The notes: generated by a model from the sequence alone, not told the origin. DNA of 18,061 nucleotides from Tannerella sp. oral taxon 808 (GCA_002890585.1 MIQB01000040.1:1-18061), one strand, 5' to 3'; shown: positions 1-7,360, counted from the stretch's first letter. Translations and numbers: made by a program.

Positions 1-89
1 AGTTGAACGGCGTAGCTCGAATCCTGCGGGGCGGCCAGGGGGAGGGCGGTCAGTCGTGGGGGCGGAAAGGAGGATTTTGCGCAGGCGTA

Positions 90-97
90 TATCTTTG
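90..97 (+). promoter_or_regulatory. Candidate -7 element of pruA
   Basis: The bases TATCTTTG match the Bacteroidota primary-sigma -7 consensus TAnnTTTG exactly and lie 33 bases before the ATG at 131. No convincing -33 TTTG is seen at the usual spacing. The element lies downstream of an alternative GTG at 56, which argues for the ATG start. Pattern match only. Confidence 0.5.
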
Positions 98-130
98 GCC
101 ACACTTCAATCATCGATAAGAAACAGAGAC

Positions 131-1762
131 ATGAACAATTCGATTTACCGATTCCCGAATCCGGGAAATGAGCCGGTGAGGACGTATGCTCCCGGCACGA
201 GTGATAAAGCAGCCTTGAAAAAGGCACTGTTGCAACTGAGCGCCGAAGAGTGGGACATCCCGCTCGTGATCGGCGGCAAAGAGGTGCGCACAGGGCAGAT
301 GGGCAAGGTGGTGATGCCGCACGACCACCGCCATGTGCTGGCCACCTACCACAAGGCAGGCGAAAAGGAAGTGCAGATGGCCATCGACGCGGCCATGAAG
401 GCACATCACGACTGGTCTTCGCTGCCGTGGGAGGAGCGGGCGATGGTGATGCTGCGCGCGGCCGAACTCTTCGCCACGAAGTATCGCTACCAGCTCAACG
501 CGGCCGTGATGCTCGGCCAGAGCAAGAACCCCTTCCAGGCCGAGATCGACGCACCCTGCGAGCTGATCGACTTCCTGCGCTACAGCGCCTTCTACGCCGG
601 GCAGATCTATGCCGACCAACCCTATTCGGAGAAAGGCATCATCAACCGCTTGGAATATCGCGCCTTAGAAGGCTTCGTCTTCTCCCTGACGCCGTTCAAC
701 TTCACCTCCATCGCCTCGAACCTCAACATGGCGCCGGCCATGATGGGTAACGTAGCCGTGTGGAAGCCCTCAACGACAGCCATCTACTCCAACTACCTCC
801 TCATGAAGGTCTTCAAAGAAGCCGGTCTGCCAGACGGCGTCGTGAACTTCATCCCCGGCCAAGGCAGCCTGATCGGACGCGTGATCTTGTCCAGCCCCGA
901 CTTTGCCGGCTTCCACTTCACCGGCTCCACGGACACCTTCAACACGCTTTGGCGACAGATGGGCGAGAACCTGAAGACCTACAAGTCGTACCCCAAAATC
1001 GTGGGTGAGACAGGCGGCAAGAACTTCATCTTCGCCCACCCCTCAGCTCCGGCCAGTGATGTGGCAGCGGCCATCGTGCGCGGCGCCTTCGAGTATCAAG
1101 GTCAGAAGTGCTCCGCCGGATCGCGGGCCTACCTGCCCAAGTCGCTGTGGAAAGAGATCAAGGAGCGCGTGGGCGACATGCTGAAGGAGATCAAGATGGG
1201 CGACGTGCAAGACTTCACGAACTTCATCAACGCCGTGATCGACGAGGCTTCGTTCGACAACATCATGGGCTATATCAACCACGCCCGCGAGGCGTCTGAC
1301 GCGGAAATCATCTTTGGCGGACGGGGCGACAAGTCGACAGGTTACTTCATCGAGCCCACGGTGATCCAAACCACCAACCCGGCCTTCAAGACGATGACCG
1401 AAGAAATCTTCGGCCCCGTGATCACCATCTACGTCTATGACGACGCGAAGTACGAAGAGACGCTCGACGTCTGCGACCGCACCTCGCCCTACGGCCTGAC
1501 CGGCTCCATTTTCGCCTGCGATCGGTACGCCATCGAGACAGCCTTCCGCAAGCTGCGCTATGCCGCGGGCAACTTCTACGTCAACGACAAGCCGACGGGC
1601 GCCGTCATCGCGCAGCAACCCTTCGGCGGTTCGCGCGCATCGGGCACGAACGACAAGGCGGGCGGCCCGCTGAACCTGATCCGCTGGACGAACCCGCGCT
1701 GCATCAAGGAGACCTTCGTGCCCCCGGTGCATTATGGCTACCCATTCCTCGGCGAGAAATAA
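131..1762 (+). CDS. pruA: L-glutamate gamma-semialdehyde (1-pyrroline-5-carboxylate) dehydrogenase
   Basis: A 543-residue aldehyde dehydrogenase that oxidises glutamate-5-semialdehyde to glutamate with NAD+, the second step of proline breakdown, in the cytoplasm. Visible ALDH landmarks are the oxyanion Asn in TPFN (Asn190), the cofactor-site FTGST (263-267), the general base Glu293 in GETGGKN, the nucleophile Cys327 in GQKCSA, and EIFGPV (425-430). The long N-terminal part before the ALDH core and the total length fit the monofunctional P5CDH family (about 540 aa), not the PutA fusion. The frame is open from a GTG at 56, but the ATG at 131 gives the usual family N-terminus and leaves room for the -7 element at 90-97. 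No proline dehydrogenase gene is next to it; the gene appears monocistronic and convergent with rpoD. Known family; high certainty. Confidence 0.96.
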   Translation: MNNSIYRFPNPGNEPVRTYAPGTSDKAALKKALLQLSAEEWDIPLVIGGKEVRTGQMGKVVMPHDHRHVLATYHKAGEKEVQMAIDAAMKAHHDWSSLPWEERAMVMLRAAELFATKYRYQLNAAVMLGQSKNPFQAEIDAPCELIDFLRYSAFYAGQIYADQPYSEKGIINRLEYRALEGFVFSLTPFNFTSIASNLNMAPAMMGNVAVWKPSTTAIYSNYLLMKVFKEAGLPDGVVNFIPGQGSLIGRVILSSPDFAGFHFTGSTDTFNTLWRQMGENLKTYKSYPKIVGETGGKNFIFAHPSAPASDVAAAIVRGAFEYQGQKCSAGSRAYLPKSLWKEIKERVGDMLKEIKMGDVQDFTNFINAVIDEASFDNIMGYINHAREASDAEIIFGGRGDKSTGYFIEPTVIQTTNPAFKTMTEEIFGPVITIYVYDDAKYEETLDVCDRTSPYGLTGSIFACDRYAIETAFRKLRYAAGNFYVNDKPTGAVIAQQPFGGSRASGTNDKAGGPLNLIRWTNPRCIKETFVPPVHYGYPFLGEK

Positions 1763-1782
1763 ATCCAGTTCCGACAGACTGT

Positions 1783-1805
1783 AGGGGCGTATCGCATACG
1801 CCCCT
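1783..1805. repeat. Perfect 10-bp inverted repeat (REP-like palindrome)
   Basis: The arms AGGGGCGTAT and ATACGCCCCT are exact reverse complements around a 3-base loop, 20 bases after the pruA stop. There is no T-run after it, so it is not a standard intrinsic terminator. The compact GC-rich palindrome is the kind often found dispersed between genes. Confidence 0.6.
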
Positions 1806-1828
1806 CTGACGGACGATGGAGTATAAAC

Positions 1829-1886
1829 AAGGAAATCCCGGAAGTGCTCTTGTATGAAAGAGTCACTCCCGGGATTCCTTTTTTCC
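1829..1886 (+). terminator. Intrinsic terminator of pruA
   Basis: The arms AAGGAAATCCCGGAAGTG and CACTCCCGGGATTCCTT pair along nearly their full length with one bulge and one mismatch, closing over a short loop. A run of six Ts follows on the plus strand. It sits between two convergent genes and could also help stop rpoD transcripts, although the T-run on that side is weak. Confidence 0.8.
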
Positions 1887-1942
1887 TGAACTCCGGAGTT
1901 CTGCCCGGCGCCCTTCTGCGGGCGGGGGTCTGTCCGTAGGGC

Positions 1943-2803
1943 TCAGCCTAAATAAGATTTGAGCAGCTTGCTGCGCGTTCCCTGCCGTAAGCGTCGGATG
2001 GCTTTCTCCTTGATCTGGCGGACGCGCTCGCGGGTGAGCCCGAACTTGTCGCCAATCTCTTCCAGTGTGACTTCTTGGCAGCCGATGCCAAAGAACATCT
2101 TAATGATGTCACTCTCGCGCTCGGTCAGTGTGGCAAGTGCCCTGTCGATTTCCCTCGACAGCGATTCGTACATCAATGTCCCATCCGTGTTGGGGGTGTC
2201 CTCATTCACGAGCACATCAAGCAGGCTGTTGTCCTCACCCTCTACGAAGGGGGCGTCTACGGAGACGTGTCTGCCGGAGACTTTGAGGGTATCCGTGATC
2301 TTCTCCACGGGGATGTCCAGCTCCTCGGCCAGCTCCTCGGTGGAGGGGCGCCGCTCGTTCTCCTGCTCGAAGCGGGAGAGCACCTTGCCGATCTTGTTGA
2401 GCGACCCGACCTGATTGAGCGGCAGGCGCACAATGCGCGATTGCTCGGCCAAGGCTTGCAAGATGGATTGGCGGATCCACCAGACGGCGTAGGAGATGAA
2501 CTTGAATCCGCGGGTCTCGTCGAATTTCTCGGCGGCTTTGATCAGCCCCAGGTTGCCCTCGTTGATGAGGTCAGGCAGGCTTAGGCCTTGGTTCTGGTAC
2601 TGCTTAGCCACGGAAACGACGAAGCGCAGGTTGGCTCGGGTGAGCTTCTCCAGCGCTTTGCGGTCGCCTTTTTTGATGGCTTGTGCAAGCTCGACTTCTT
2701 CCTCTACGGTGATTAGATCCTCGCGACCGATCTCTTGGAGGTATTTGTCTAACGATGCACTCTCACGGTTGGTGATTGACTTGGTAATCTTTAATTGTCT
2801 CAT
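1943..2803 (-). CDS. rpoD: RNA polymerase primary sigma factor (RpoD/SigA type)
   Basis: A 286-residue sigma-70 protein that directs core RNA polymerase to housekeeping promoters. Region 1.2 is at about 15-45 (SLDKYLQEIGRE). Regions 2.1-2.4 are at about 50-120, with the -10-recognising stretch RGFKFISYAVWWIRQSI (99-114). Region 3 spans about 125-205. Region 4.2 contains the helix-turn-helix TLEEIGDKFGLTRERVRQIK (246-265). Region 1.1 is essentially absent, as in Bacteroidota primary sigmas, which are about 286 aa and read TAnnTTTG promoters. The frame is open upstream to a GTG at 2863, but the -7 element at 2837-2844 lies inside that extension, so the ATG at 2803 is chosen. It is downstream of the HtrA gene on the same strand with a 115-bp gap holding a promoter and a long hairpin. 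Confidence 0.97.
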   Translation of the reverse strand: MRQLKITKSITNRESASLDKYLQEIGREDLITVEEEVELAQAIKKGDRKALEKLTRANLRFVVSVAKQYQNQGLSLPDLINEGNLGLIKAAEKFDETRGFKFISYAVWWIRQSILQALAEQSRIVRLPLNQVGSLNKIGKVLSRFEQENERRPSTEELAEELDIPVEKITDTLKVSGRHVSVDAPFVEGEDNSLLDVLVNEDTPNTDGTLMYESLSREIDRALATLTERESDIIKMFFGIGCQEVTLEEIGDKFGLTRERVRQIKEKAIRRLRQGTRSKLLKSYLG

Positions 2804-2836
2804 TCGATAGATATATATATCAATGGAATACGGGGG

Positions 2837-2844
2837 CAAAGATA
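2837..2844 (-). promoter_or_regulatory. -7 element of rpoD
   Basis: On the minus strand this reads TATCTTTG, followed by GCCCCCG, an exact TAnnTTTG match 33 bases before the rpoD ATG. It overlaps the 3' arm of a long hairpin (2843-2900). This suggests rpoD can be transcribed independently of the upstream protease gene. Confidence 0.65.
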
Positions 2845-2900
2845 GGGTGAGACTTTGCAACACTGCGCATTTGCTGCGTTGCTTAGGTGTCTCACCCCTA
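2843..2900 (-). other. Long imperfect hairpin between htrA and rpoD
   Basis: TAGGGTGAGAC (2843-2853) pairs with GTCTCACCCCTA (2889-2900) with a single bulged base, and GCAAC/GTTGC pair again inside. On the minus strand the stem is followed by only a short T-rich stretch (ATCTTTG), which is itself the rpoD -7 element. It may act as a terminator for htrA that overlaps the next promoter. This is inference from the folding alone. Confidence 0.5.
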
Positions 2901-2918
2901 CCGTTGCTCCCTTTCTGT

Positions 2919-4430
2919 TTACTCCGTCAGGTTGATGGCGTAGAACTGTGTGCGGCCGTTCGGGTAGAAGCCTTTGACGAAGAGCCCCTGCTCCTCAGAC
3001 GATCCTTTCTGCACCCGCTCCACGATCTTGTAGAGATCTTCGGGCGAGGTGATGCGCTGGTCGTTCACTACCATGATGATGAAGCCTTTGCGGATGCCAG
3101 CGTCCTGCACCTTGCCGCGGCTGATGCCGTTGACCTCGATACCATAACTAACACCGTACTCGCGTTTCTGTTCATCGCTGAGGGCGCGGAAGGCGGCTCC
3201 GAGCACCTCGGCGGCATCGCCATTCTTTTTCACCACCGCTGTGCTGCCCTGCGAGTTGCGCAGCTCCACGGTGAAGGTCTTCTTCGATCCGTAGCGGTCT
3301 ACATCGAGCTTCACCTTATCGCCCGGGCGGTGTTTGCTGATCTGTTCTTGCAGTGCATTGGCCGAGCGAACCCGCACGCTGTTGACGGCCGTGATGACGT
3401 CTCCCACTTCCAAGCCGGCAGATTTGGCCGAACTGTGCTGGGAAAAGTCGCCCACGTAAGCGCCCTCGAGCTCCTTCACCTTCTTGTCTTCCGTGGCGGC
3501 GGTCTCGGCGTTCTGGATCGATACGCCTAAGAGGGCGCGCTGCACGGCTCCGTACTGCTTCAGGTCGCTGACCACCTTGCCCGCAATGCTGATGGGCACG
3601 GCGAAGGAGTATCCGGCGAAGTTGCCCGTCTCGGAATAGATGGCGGTGTTGATGCCCACCAATTCGCCGCGTGTGTTGACGAGTGCGCCGCCGCTGTTGC
3701 CCGGATTCACGGCTGCGTCGGTCTGGATGAACGATTCGATCTTGTTGCGATCGGAGCCGCCCGTCATAATGCCGCGCCCCTTGGCGCTGACGATGCCTGC
3801 TGTAACCGTAGAGTTCAGATTAAACGGGTTACCGACGGCCAAGACCCATTCGCCCACGCGGAGCTGCTCGGAGTCGCCGAAGAGCAGCGTCTTGAGATCC
3901 TTCGCGTCGATCTTGATCAGGGCGATGTCTGTGCTGGGATCGGTGCCGATGATCTTGGCGGAGAACTTGCGGTTGTCGTTGAGTGTCACCTCTAACTCGT
4001 CCGAGTTTTCTACCACGTGGTTGTTGGTCACGATATACCCGTCGGTGGAGATGATCACGCCCGAGCCTGCTCCGACACGTGGCTGAGGCATGCGTTGCTG
4101 GAAGCCGCCGCCGTTGCCAAAGAAGAACTCGAAGGGGTCGAAGATGTCGTCGCCCCCTCGCATGCGCGAGTTGTCCATCTTGGTTGTTGCCTTGATGTGC
4201 ACCACAGCATGGACTGCCATATCGGCAGCATATGTGAAGTCTGTGCGTTCGGCTGGCTCAGCCTGATAGCCGGCCAGATGCACCGACTGCTTAAACGCAC
4301 CGTCGTCGCCCACCATGGCGCGGACATCGGCGTTGCGGTGCGCCATATACGTGACGGCCCCCATGGCCGACACAAAGCTGATCGCCGCTACAAGGGCGAT
4401 CGCTAATCCTTTTTTCCACATTGCATTCAT
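2919..4430 (-). CDS. htrA: Periplasmic Do/HtrA-family serine endopeptidase
   Basis: A 503-residue DegP/DegQ-type protease/chaperone for misfolded envelope proteins. Residues 6-30 form a hydrophobic export signal or anchor. The trypsin-like domain carries the full catalytic triad: His138 in TNNHVV, Asp168 in STDIAL and Ser246 in GNSGG. A flexible, glycine- and phenylalanine-rich LA-like segment (about 91-118) precedes it. PDZ1 lies at about 298-390 and PDZ2 at about 410-500. Length and architecture match Bacteroidota Do proteases. The frame is open to a GTG at 4520, but the ATG at 4430 places the signal peptide at the N-terminus; an ATG at 4421 is also possible. No TAnnTTTG element is seen in the 100 bases upstream, so a different sigma factor (for example an envelope-stress ECF sigma) is possible. 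The choice among DegP, DegQ and DegS names cannot be settled here. Confidence 0.95.
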   Translation of the reverse strand: MNAMWKKGLAIALVAAISFVSAMGAVTYMAHRNADVRAMVGDDGAFKQSVHLAGYQAEPAERTDFTYAADMAVHAVVHIKATTKMDNSRMRGGDDIFDPFEFFFGNGGGFQQRMPQPRVGAGSGVIISTDGYIVTNNHVVENSDELEVTLNDNRKFSAKIIGTDPSTDIALIKIDAKDLKTLLFGDSEQLRVGEWVLAVGNPFNLNSTVTAGIVSAKGRGIMTGGSDRNKIESFIQTDAAVNPGNSGGALVNTRGELVGINTAIYSETGNFAGYSFAVPISIAGKVVSDLKQYGAVQRALLGVSIQNAETAATEDKKVKELEGAYVGDFSQHSSAKSAGLEVGDVITAVNSVRVRSANALQEQISKHRPGDKVKLDVDRYGSKKTFTVELRNSQGSTAVVKKNGDAAEVLGAAFRALSDEQKREYGVSYGIEVNGISRGKVQDAGIRKGFIIMVVNDQRITSPEDLYKIVERVQKGSSEEQGLFVKGFYPNGRTQFYAINLTE

Positions 4431-4619
4431 TGTTTCGATCTTTAATTGATTAGTAAGTGATGCGGTCTGAGAACTCAAAAAGGGTGCAATTATTCTTTGC
4501 TCTGCCTGGCTTTTTCGCACTTTTAACCAGCCTATCCGGGGGGCTTAACCGGGCTTAACGGCTGCGGCCTTCCCTCCCTTGTTTTTGATGCCCTGCCTGA
4601 CATTTCGGCAGAGGATATG

Positions 4620-4673
4620 AAAAAGCGAGATCGGCCGACTTATCCCCCGGGGGGAGTCACTGGCCGATCTCGC
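4620..4673 (-). terminator. Terminator of the rubredoxin gene
   Basis: GCGAGATCGGCC (4625-4636) and GGCCGATCTCGC (4662-4673) are a perfect 12-bp inverted repeat with a C/G-rich loop. On the minus strand the stem is followed directly by five Ts. It lies 52 bases past the rubredoxin stop. The rest of the 295-base gap between htrA and the rubredoxin holds no other feature except a short direct repeat GGGCTTAAC near 4540-4560. Confidence 0.85.
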
Positions 4674-4725
4674 GCACTGTCTTCATACAAAACCCTCGCC
4701 ACCGTGGTGGGGGAGGGCCGAGGGG

Positions 4726-4884
4726 TTATACCGGTTCGAAGTCTTCCTTACCGACACCGCAGAGGGGGCATACCCAATCGTCGGGGATCTCTTCAAACGC
4801 CGTGCCCGGGTCTATTCCACCGTCCGGATCTCCCACCTCGGGATCATAAATGTAGTCGCATACGGTACATCTGTACTTTCTCAT
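4726..4884 (-). CDS. Rubredoxin
   Basis: A 52-residue one-iron electron-transfer protein. Its four iron ligands are Cys6 and Cys9 (in RCTVCDYIYD) and Cys39 and Cys42 (in VCPLCGVGK), with the family-typical spacing and the conserved DPEVGDPDGGIDPGT and DDWVCP segments. Length is exactly that of classic small rubredoxins. It would pass single electrons in the cytoplasm to peroxide-, superoxide- or oxygen-detoxifying enzymes in an anaerobe; no such partner is adjacent. It has its own -7 element (4914-4921) and terminator (4620-4673), so it is probably a monocistronic unit. The DUF438/hemerythrin-like gene lies upstream across a repeat array; a functional link in oxygen or NO handling is only a guess. 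Confidence 0.97.
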   Translation of the reverse strand: MRKYRCTVCDYIYDPEVGDPDGGIDPGTAFEEIPDDWVCPLCGVGKEDFEPV

Positions 4885-4913
4885 TTCTCTTTGAATTTTT
4901 AGTTAGACGGGGG

Positions 4914-4921
4914 CAAAAATA
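4914..4921 (-). promoter_or_regulatory. -7 element of the rubredoxin gene
   Basis: On the minus strand this reads TATTTTTG followed by CCCCCG, matching TAnnTTTG 29 bases before the rubredoxin ATG. Confidence 0.6.
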
Positions 4922-4986
4922 GAATGGATTGCAGACCGGAAAGACGTCGCACCGAAGCATAGGGCTCCACGATGTTTTTCGCAGCA

Positions 4987-5220
4987 CTTGCGGGGCGCCC
5001 CGCAAACATCAAAACTCAGAATTTGGAGCTTGCGGGGTGCCCCGCAAACGTCAAAACTCAAAATTTGGGACTTGCGGGGCGCCCCGCAAACACTAAAACT
5101 CAGAATTTGGAGCTTGCGGGCGCCCCGCAAACACTAAAACTCAGAATTTGGAGCTTGCGGGGCGCCCCGCAAACACTAAAACTCAGAATTTGGGACTTGC
5201 GGGGCGCCCCGCAAACGTCC
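4987..5220. repeat. Tandem array, 5.6 copies of a 42-bp unit with an 18-bp palindrome
   Basis: Units begin at 4987, 5029, 5071, 5113 (41 bp, one G lost), 5154 and 5196 (partial, 25 bp). Each opens with CTTGCGGGGCGCCCCGCAAA, which contains the perfect palindrome TTGCGGGGCGCCCCGCAA (one base different in unit 2, one missing in unit 4). The remainder is an A/T-rich spacer containing AAAACTCA and AATTTGG. The array fills most of the 391-base gap between the rubredoxin and DUF438 genes. Because 42 is a multiple of three, repetitive open frames run through it on both strands, but none looks like a real protein. Confidence 0.95.
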
Positions 5221-5226
5221 CTCCCC

Positions 5227-5276
5227 AGCCGGACACACGATTTTGAGAACCCTCATTCGTGTGCCCGGCTGTTTTT
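5227..5276 (+). terminator. Hairpin with T-run downstream of the DUF438 gene
   Basis: AGCCGGACACACGA (5227-5240) pairs with TCGTGTGCCCGGCT (5257-5270) with one G-T wobble. Five Ts follow on the plus strand. It lies immediately past the stop of the minus-strand DUF438 gene and presumably marks its 3' end, although the T-run is on the opposite side. Confidence 0.6.
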
Positions 5277-6808
5277 CACTTTTCGTTTTTCAGCTTATAC
5301 GTCTCGATCAGCGCCTCGAGCTTCGTGATCAGTTCGCCGAGCGGCATGCCTGTTCGTTCGCTCATCATCCCGACGGTGGCGATGGGGAGCATCACTTTGG
5401 CTATGGGTGTCCGGAGCATGGCGAACTTTTCGTTGATGGTGGGCAGGTCGTCGAGCAGCTTTGGGTAACGCGTCACGAGTGCCTTGAGCTTCGTGTCTTT
5501 GGTGATCGCACTGGGTGATGCGGCTGCCTCTTCAGGCGCGGCCGAGGGCTGCTCCCTTTTCCGCTCGCCGTCCCACGTGAGCAGTGTGCGTGACCCCTCG
5601 AGCTCGCGGATGTGCGTGCAGTTTTGCATCATCTCCATCACGCCGCGGAAGCGCCCGTTGGCGTCGCGCACGGCCACGTATACGATGTAAATGAAGAGCC
5701 CCGGCTTGTTGATCCAGAACTCGGCGCGGCTCTGCTCGCCGGTGCGGAATTTCTCGATGATCTCCTCCACGAGGTGCACGCTTTTGGGCGGGTGGCAGTT
5801 CTTCACCTCGCGGCCGATGACGCCCTTGCTGCGCGGGAAGACGCGGTGGGGCGTGTCGGTGTAGAACTTGACGAGCTCGTTTTCGTCCACGTACGAGATG
5901 TCGACGGGCAGGTGGCGGAAGAGCAGGTTGATCTGCTCCAGCGTCAGCTTGCCCTCGGCTACGTTGAGCACGCGGTCGTCAGCCTTCGTGCCCATCCCGT
6001 ACTTGCTGAGCAGCGCGGCGAGTTCGTTCATAAAACCTTCGCTTGCGGGGGCATTGGTCGGTGTTGTGGCAGGCCGCGGCGCGTCGCCCGGCATGTCGAT
6101 CAGGAAGAAGCCGATCTCGCGATCGCCGTGCTTCATCTCCTCAAACTCAGGGTCGGAAATCAGCTTGAGCGATGTCGGGTAAAGGATCAGTTCCTCCTTG
6201 CCGATGAGGTCGAGCATGTCTTCTGACATCGTTCGGAAGGCCTGTAGGAAGTCTTCCCTGCGCCCCTGCCGGAGCAGGTCGCGGGCCTTATTCATCTCGT
6301 CGCGCACGTAGTCGTCGTAGGTCCACATCGTGGTCGAGGGCCGGGTGAAGCCCTTGCGCTCGAGGGCGGAGTAGAGCTGGTTTTGCTTGCGGTGGAAGTG
6401 CACTTTGTACTTCATCACGTCGTCCATCAGCGCGTTCCACGCCGCTTCATCAAAGGGCGCCTCGGCCAACTCTGCACCTCGTTTCATGAGTTCCTTCATG
6501 CGGTCGGCCTCACGCCGGTAGGCATCAATCGGGTGACCAAATGGCAATTCCTTTCGCGGCTCCTTGATCAGGCCCTCGTAGATGTGGATGACCTCCTGCG
6601 TGTCTTCGTCGCGGCATTCGTCCGGGTTCTCGTCCTTGACCAACTGCTCGGCCGCGGCAAATTCTTCAGGCGACACCTCGCCGACTTCTTTTCTCACGCG
6701 TTCGCGCGCCTCGTCGAGGGTGAGCTGCTTGCTGTGGTAAGCCTCGCGGATCTCGATCATCCGGCGCAGCTTGTCCTTGTCCATGCTTTCAAATGCTGGA
6801 TTTGTCAT
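5276..6808 (-). CDS. DUF438 / hemerythrin-like / PAS / DUF1858 protein
   Basis: A 510-residue soluble multidomain protein without signal peptide or membrane helices. Residues 10-80 match the DUF438 helical region (EAYHSKQLTLDEARERVRK). Residues 85-240 look hemerythrin-like, with possible metal ligands His92 (FGHPID), His137 and His139 (KVHFHRKQNQ) and Glu205/Glu206 (KEELILYP). Residues 290-410 form a PAS-like sensor domain (LLFRHLPVDISYVDENELVKFY ends near 316). A low-complexity linker leads to a DUF1858 segment at 440-505. This order is known from DUF438-domain proteins of anaerobes, whose biochemical role is not established; sensing or binding of O2, NO or a redox ligand is an inference. 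The ATG at 6808 is chosen over one at 6883 because the family N-terminus begins close to it. No consensus -7 element was found upstream. Confidence 0.88.
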   Translation of the reverse strand: MTNPAFESMDKDKLRRMIEIREAYHSKQLTLDEARERVRKEVGEVSPEEFAAAEQLVKDENPDECRDEDTQEVIHIYEGLIKEPRKELPFGHPIDAYRREADRMKELMKRGAELAEAPFDEAAWNALMDDVMKYKVHFHRKQNQLYSALERKGFTRPSTTMWTYDDYVRDEMNKARDLLRQGRREDFLQAFRTMSEDMLDLIGKEELILYPTSLKLISDPEFEEMKHGDREIGFFLIDMPGDAPRPATTPTNAPASEGFMNELAALLSKYGMGTKADDRVLNVAEGKLTLEQINLLFRHLPVDISYVDENELVKFYTDTPHRVFPRSKGVIGREVKNCHPPKSVHLVEEIIEKFRTGEQSRAEFWINKPGLFIYIVYVAVRDANGRFRGVMEMMQNCTHIRELEGSRTLLTWDGERKREQPSAAPEEAAASPSAITKDTKLKALVTRYPKLLDDLPTINEKFAMLRTPIAKVMLPIATVGMMSERTGMPLGELITKLEALIETYKLKNEK

Positions 6809-6956
6809 ACGTCTTATTTTTTTAATAGGGGGGATTGTATTGGGAGAAAGAGGGGCGGAAGCTCTGAAACAGATATATGACAAAAGCCGGGCGTAACGCC
6901 CAGGGCTATACTAAGGGCCTCCGCTCCCTCTTTCCATTAATCATGAAAACGGGGCT

Positions 6957-6998
6957 AAAAAACGCATCGCGCGGCGAAGTAGGTCCCGTCGCGCGATG
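6957..6998 (-). terminator. Terminator of the SemiSWEET gene
   Basis: CATCGCGCGGCG (6965-6976) and CGTCGCGCGATG (6987-6998) form a 12-bp stem with one G-T wobble. On the minus strand it is followed by CG and six Ts. It lies 60 bases past the SemiSWEET stop; a second small hairpin (CCAGAAG/CTTCTGG, 7009-7028) sits between them. Confidence 0.8.
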
Positions 6999-7057
6999 TT
7001 ACATCTCTCCAGAAGAGCCCACTTCTGGATTGGTCGTTCGCTGTCGCTTGTCTGGTT

Positions 7058-7318
7058 TTAGAAGCTGGTGGCGAAGGTGATCAACCCTAAGATGATGCCG
7101 GGGATGTTGGCCAGGATGATCGGCCAATCCTTCGCAGGCTTCTTAAACAGCCCGTAGGTGGTCCAAAGCGTACAGTTGAATGCCGCACACAGGGGCTGTA
7201 TGGGAGTCCCTTTTTGCCCGGACAGGTTCATTTGAATTTGTGAGATGTATGATACGTACATCAGAATCGATGCACAGGTGGCTGCGATAGCCAGGATGCG
7301 AAACCATTTTTCGTTCAT
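7058..7318 (-). CDS. SemiSWEET-family sugar transporter (PQ-loop/MtN3 half-transporter)
   Basis: An 86-residue membrane protein with three predicted helices (about 7-27, 40-58, 66-84), the length and layout of bacterial SemiSWEETs, which dimerise to move small sugars across the inner membrane. Family-typical features are YVSYISQI in helix 1, the GTPIQPL turn, Asn48 in FNCTLW, and the DWPIILANIPGI stretch opening helix 3. The usual Pro of the helix-1 Pro-Gln motif is replaced by Ser26 (SQ instead of PQ). The ATG at 7318 gives a normal short N-terminus; the frame stays open to 7516 but the promoter at 7353-7360 lies within that extension. Single gene with its own promoter and terminator. The substrate is unknown. 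Confidence 0.9.
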   Translation of the reverse strand: MNEKWFRILAIAATCASILMYVSYISQIQMNLSGQKGTPIQPLCAAFNCTLWTTYGLFKKPAKDWPIILANIPGIILGLITFATSF

Positions 7319-7352
7319 GTTCGATGTCTTATTTAGGGGTGAATGATCGCCG

Positions 7353-7360
7353 CAAAAGTA
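7353..7360 (-). promoter_or_regulatory. -7 element of the SemiSWEET gene
   Basis: On the minus strand this reads TACTTTTG followed by CGGCG, an exact TAnnTTTG match 34 bases before the ATG. Confidence 0.6.

Noticed and set aside
1043..1732. 229-codon minus-strand frame opposite pruA
   Set aside because: Complement of GC-rich pruA codons with no motifs; a shadow frame.
2075..2584. 169-codon plus-strand frame opposite rpoD
   Set aside because: Antisense to conserved sigma-factor regions with no domain of its own.
4987..5220. CRISPR array
   Set aside because: The spacers between palindromes are nearly identical from unit to unit, the unit is continuous, and no cas genes are present.
4903..5328. 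Repeat-containing open frames on both strands (75 and 118 codons) through the 42-bp array
   Set aside because: They exist because 42 is divisible by three. They have no ribosome site or non-repeat domain, and the plus-strand frame runs into the terminator and DUF438 gene.
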